Source: Myxococcaceae bacterium (GTDB lineage Bacteria > Myxococcota > Myxococcia > Myxococcales > Myxococcaceae). From it: DNA of 64,000 nucleotides. The stretch is from positions 1 to 64,000 of the forward strand of contig RPRB01000007.1 in NCBI GenBank assembly GCA_003818285.1. Direction: 5' to 3'. Below the pieces are notes generated by a model. It searched no databases and was not told the DNA's origin. It saw only the letters and a program-made list of their open reading frames with translations. Positions 63,826-64,000 of this stretch are shown piece by piece (within the stretch, counting starts at the first letter, position 1; the number at the start of each line of letters is the position of its first letter). The position numbers and the translations under genes are program-made.

Positions 63826-64000
63826 TTCCCTTTTCCTCCAGGCAGCAGTCGGCGCGCGACCACGTCTGTGGCTTCTGAAGAGTTAGATCCTGGATCTATT
63901 GGGGTAGTGGAAGCGGGTCTCCCAAACTTGGGGAGAGAGAAACAAACCCCCGCGCCGCCTCGTGAATCCTGTTCCTCCGGTTGTGGAGAATCGCCGGAGT
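63826..64000. other. non-coding end region, palindromes, possible replication-origin flank
   Basis: No gene. Contains TAGATCC-T-GGATCTA (63884-63898) and CCCAA-AC-TTGGG (63921-63932). One near-match to a DnaA box (TGTGGAGAA, consensus TGTGGATAA) lies near 63981. The proximity to dnaN, recF and gyrB makes an origin flank conceivable, but a single degenerate box is weak evidence. Confidence 0.35.
63884..63898. repeat. 15-base perfect palindrome
   Basis: TAGATCC and GGATCTA arms around one T, in the non-coding end region past the haem c lipoprotein gene. Locally A+T richer than its surroundings. Could be a protein-binding site (regulator or origin factor) or a short hairpin. Confidence 0.4.

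Overview
The window is visibly very G+C rich, densely coded and reads as a chromosomal segment of a myxobacterium (Myxococcota, Cystobacterineae-like). The main reasons are a complete pomY-pomZ-pomX division-site cluster whose PomX N-terminal peptide and PomZ key residues keep the Myxococcus xanthus numbering, a large two-lobed serine/threonine kinase with a membrane anchor, an MXAN_5187-type protein and split ATP synthase genes. I see no phage, no insertion sequence and no CRISPR array. I cannot name a species.

Layout. 1-5.8 kb: an exported SH3-like protein and an M48 lipoprotein protease, convergent with pomY-pomZ-pomX. 5.9-12.5 kb: a membrane-anchored trypsin-like protease, small proteins, the ribosome-associated ABC-F ATPase EttA and a pseudokinase-kinase fusion. 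12.7-18.5 kb: a MarR-controlled EmrAB-type efflux pump with a clear palindromic operator, a cupin and an ABC-2 exporter. 18.5-22.9 kb: hydrolase, queE, cupin, zinc alcohol dehydrogenase and small membrane proteins. 22.9-26.9 kb: three overlapping peptidyl-prolyl isomerase genes followed by pdxA, the surA-pdxA linkage. 27-31.7 kb: membrane phosphoesterase, diguanylate cyclase and the ATPase YchF. 31.7-34.4 kb: F0 ATP synthase genes (atpZ, atpI, atpB, atpE, atpF) without F1. 34.6-38.4 kb: hemL, a metallo-hydrolase and a lipoprotein trio. 39-45.8 kb: MXAN_5187-like protein, ileS-lspA-lgt and a RimK-like ligase. 46-56.3 kb: DsbA-like protein, a cytochrome c remnant, TonB receptor, MarR regulator, phosphoesterase, a membrane FeS oxidoreductase of the ETF:menaquinone type, a persulfide dioxygenase-rhodanese fusion, a SnoaL-like protein and a cNMP/DUF1003 protein. 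56.4-63.2 kb: archaemetzincin-like pseudoenzyme, tRNA-Gln, and the replication cluster dnaN-recF-(membrane protein)-gyrB-smr, all on the minus strand; dnaA is not in the window.

Functional threads: envelope biogenesis is strongly represented (PPIases, Lgt, LspA, many lipoproteins and membrane-anchored proteases). Division-site placement (PomXYZ) and replication (DnaN, RecF, GyrB) bracket the window. Translation and energy genes (ileS, ettA, ychF, F0) fill the core.

The observations most worth checking are the PomXYZ cluster with its C-terminal extra domain in PomY, the archaemetzincin with a substituted zinc-protease motif but intact structural cysteines, the tandem pseudokinase-kinase, a dispersed palindromic/tandem repeat family at two or three loci, and two probable CTG starts overlapping the upstream stop codon (pdxA, smr).
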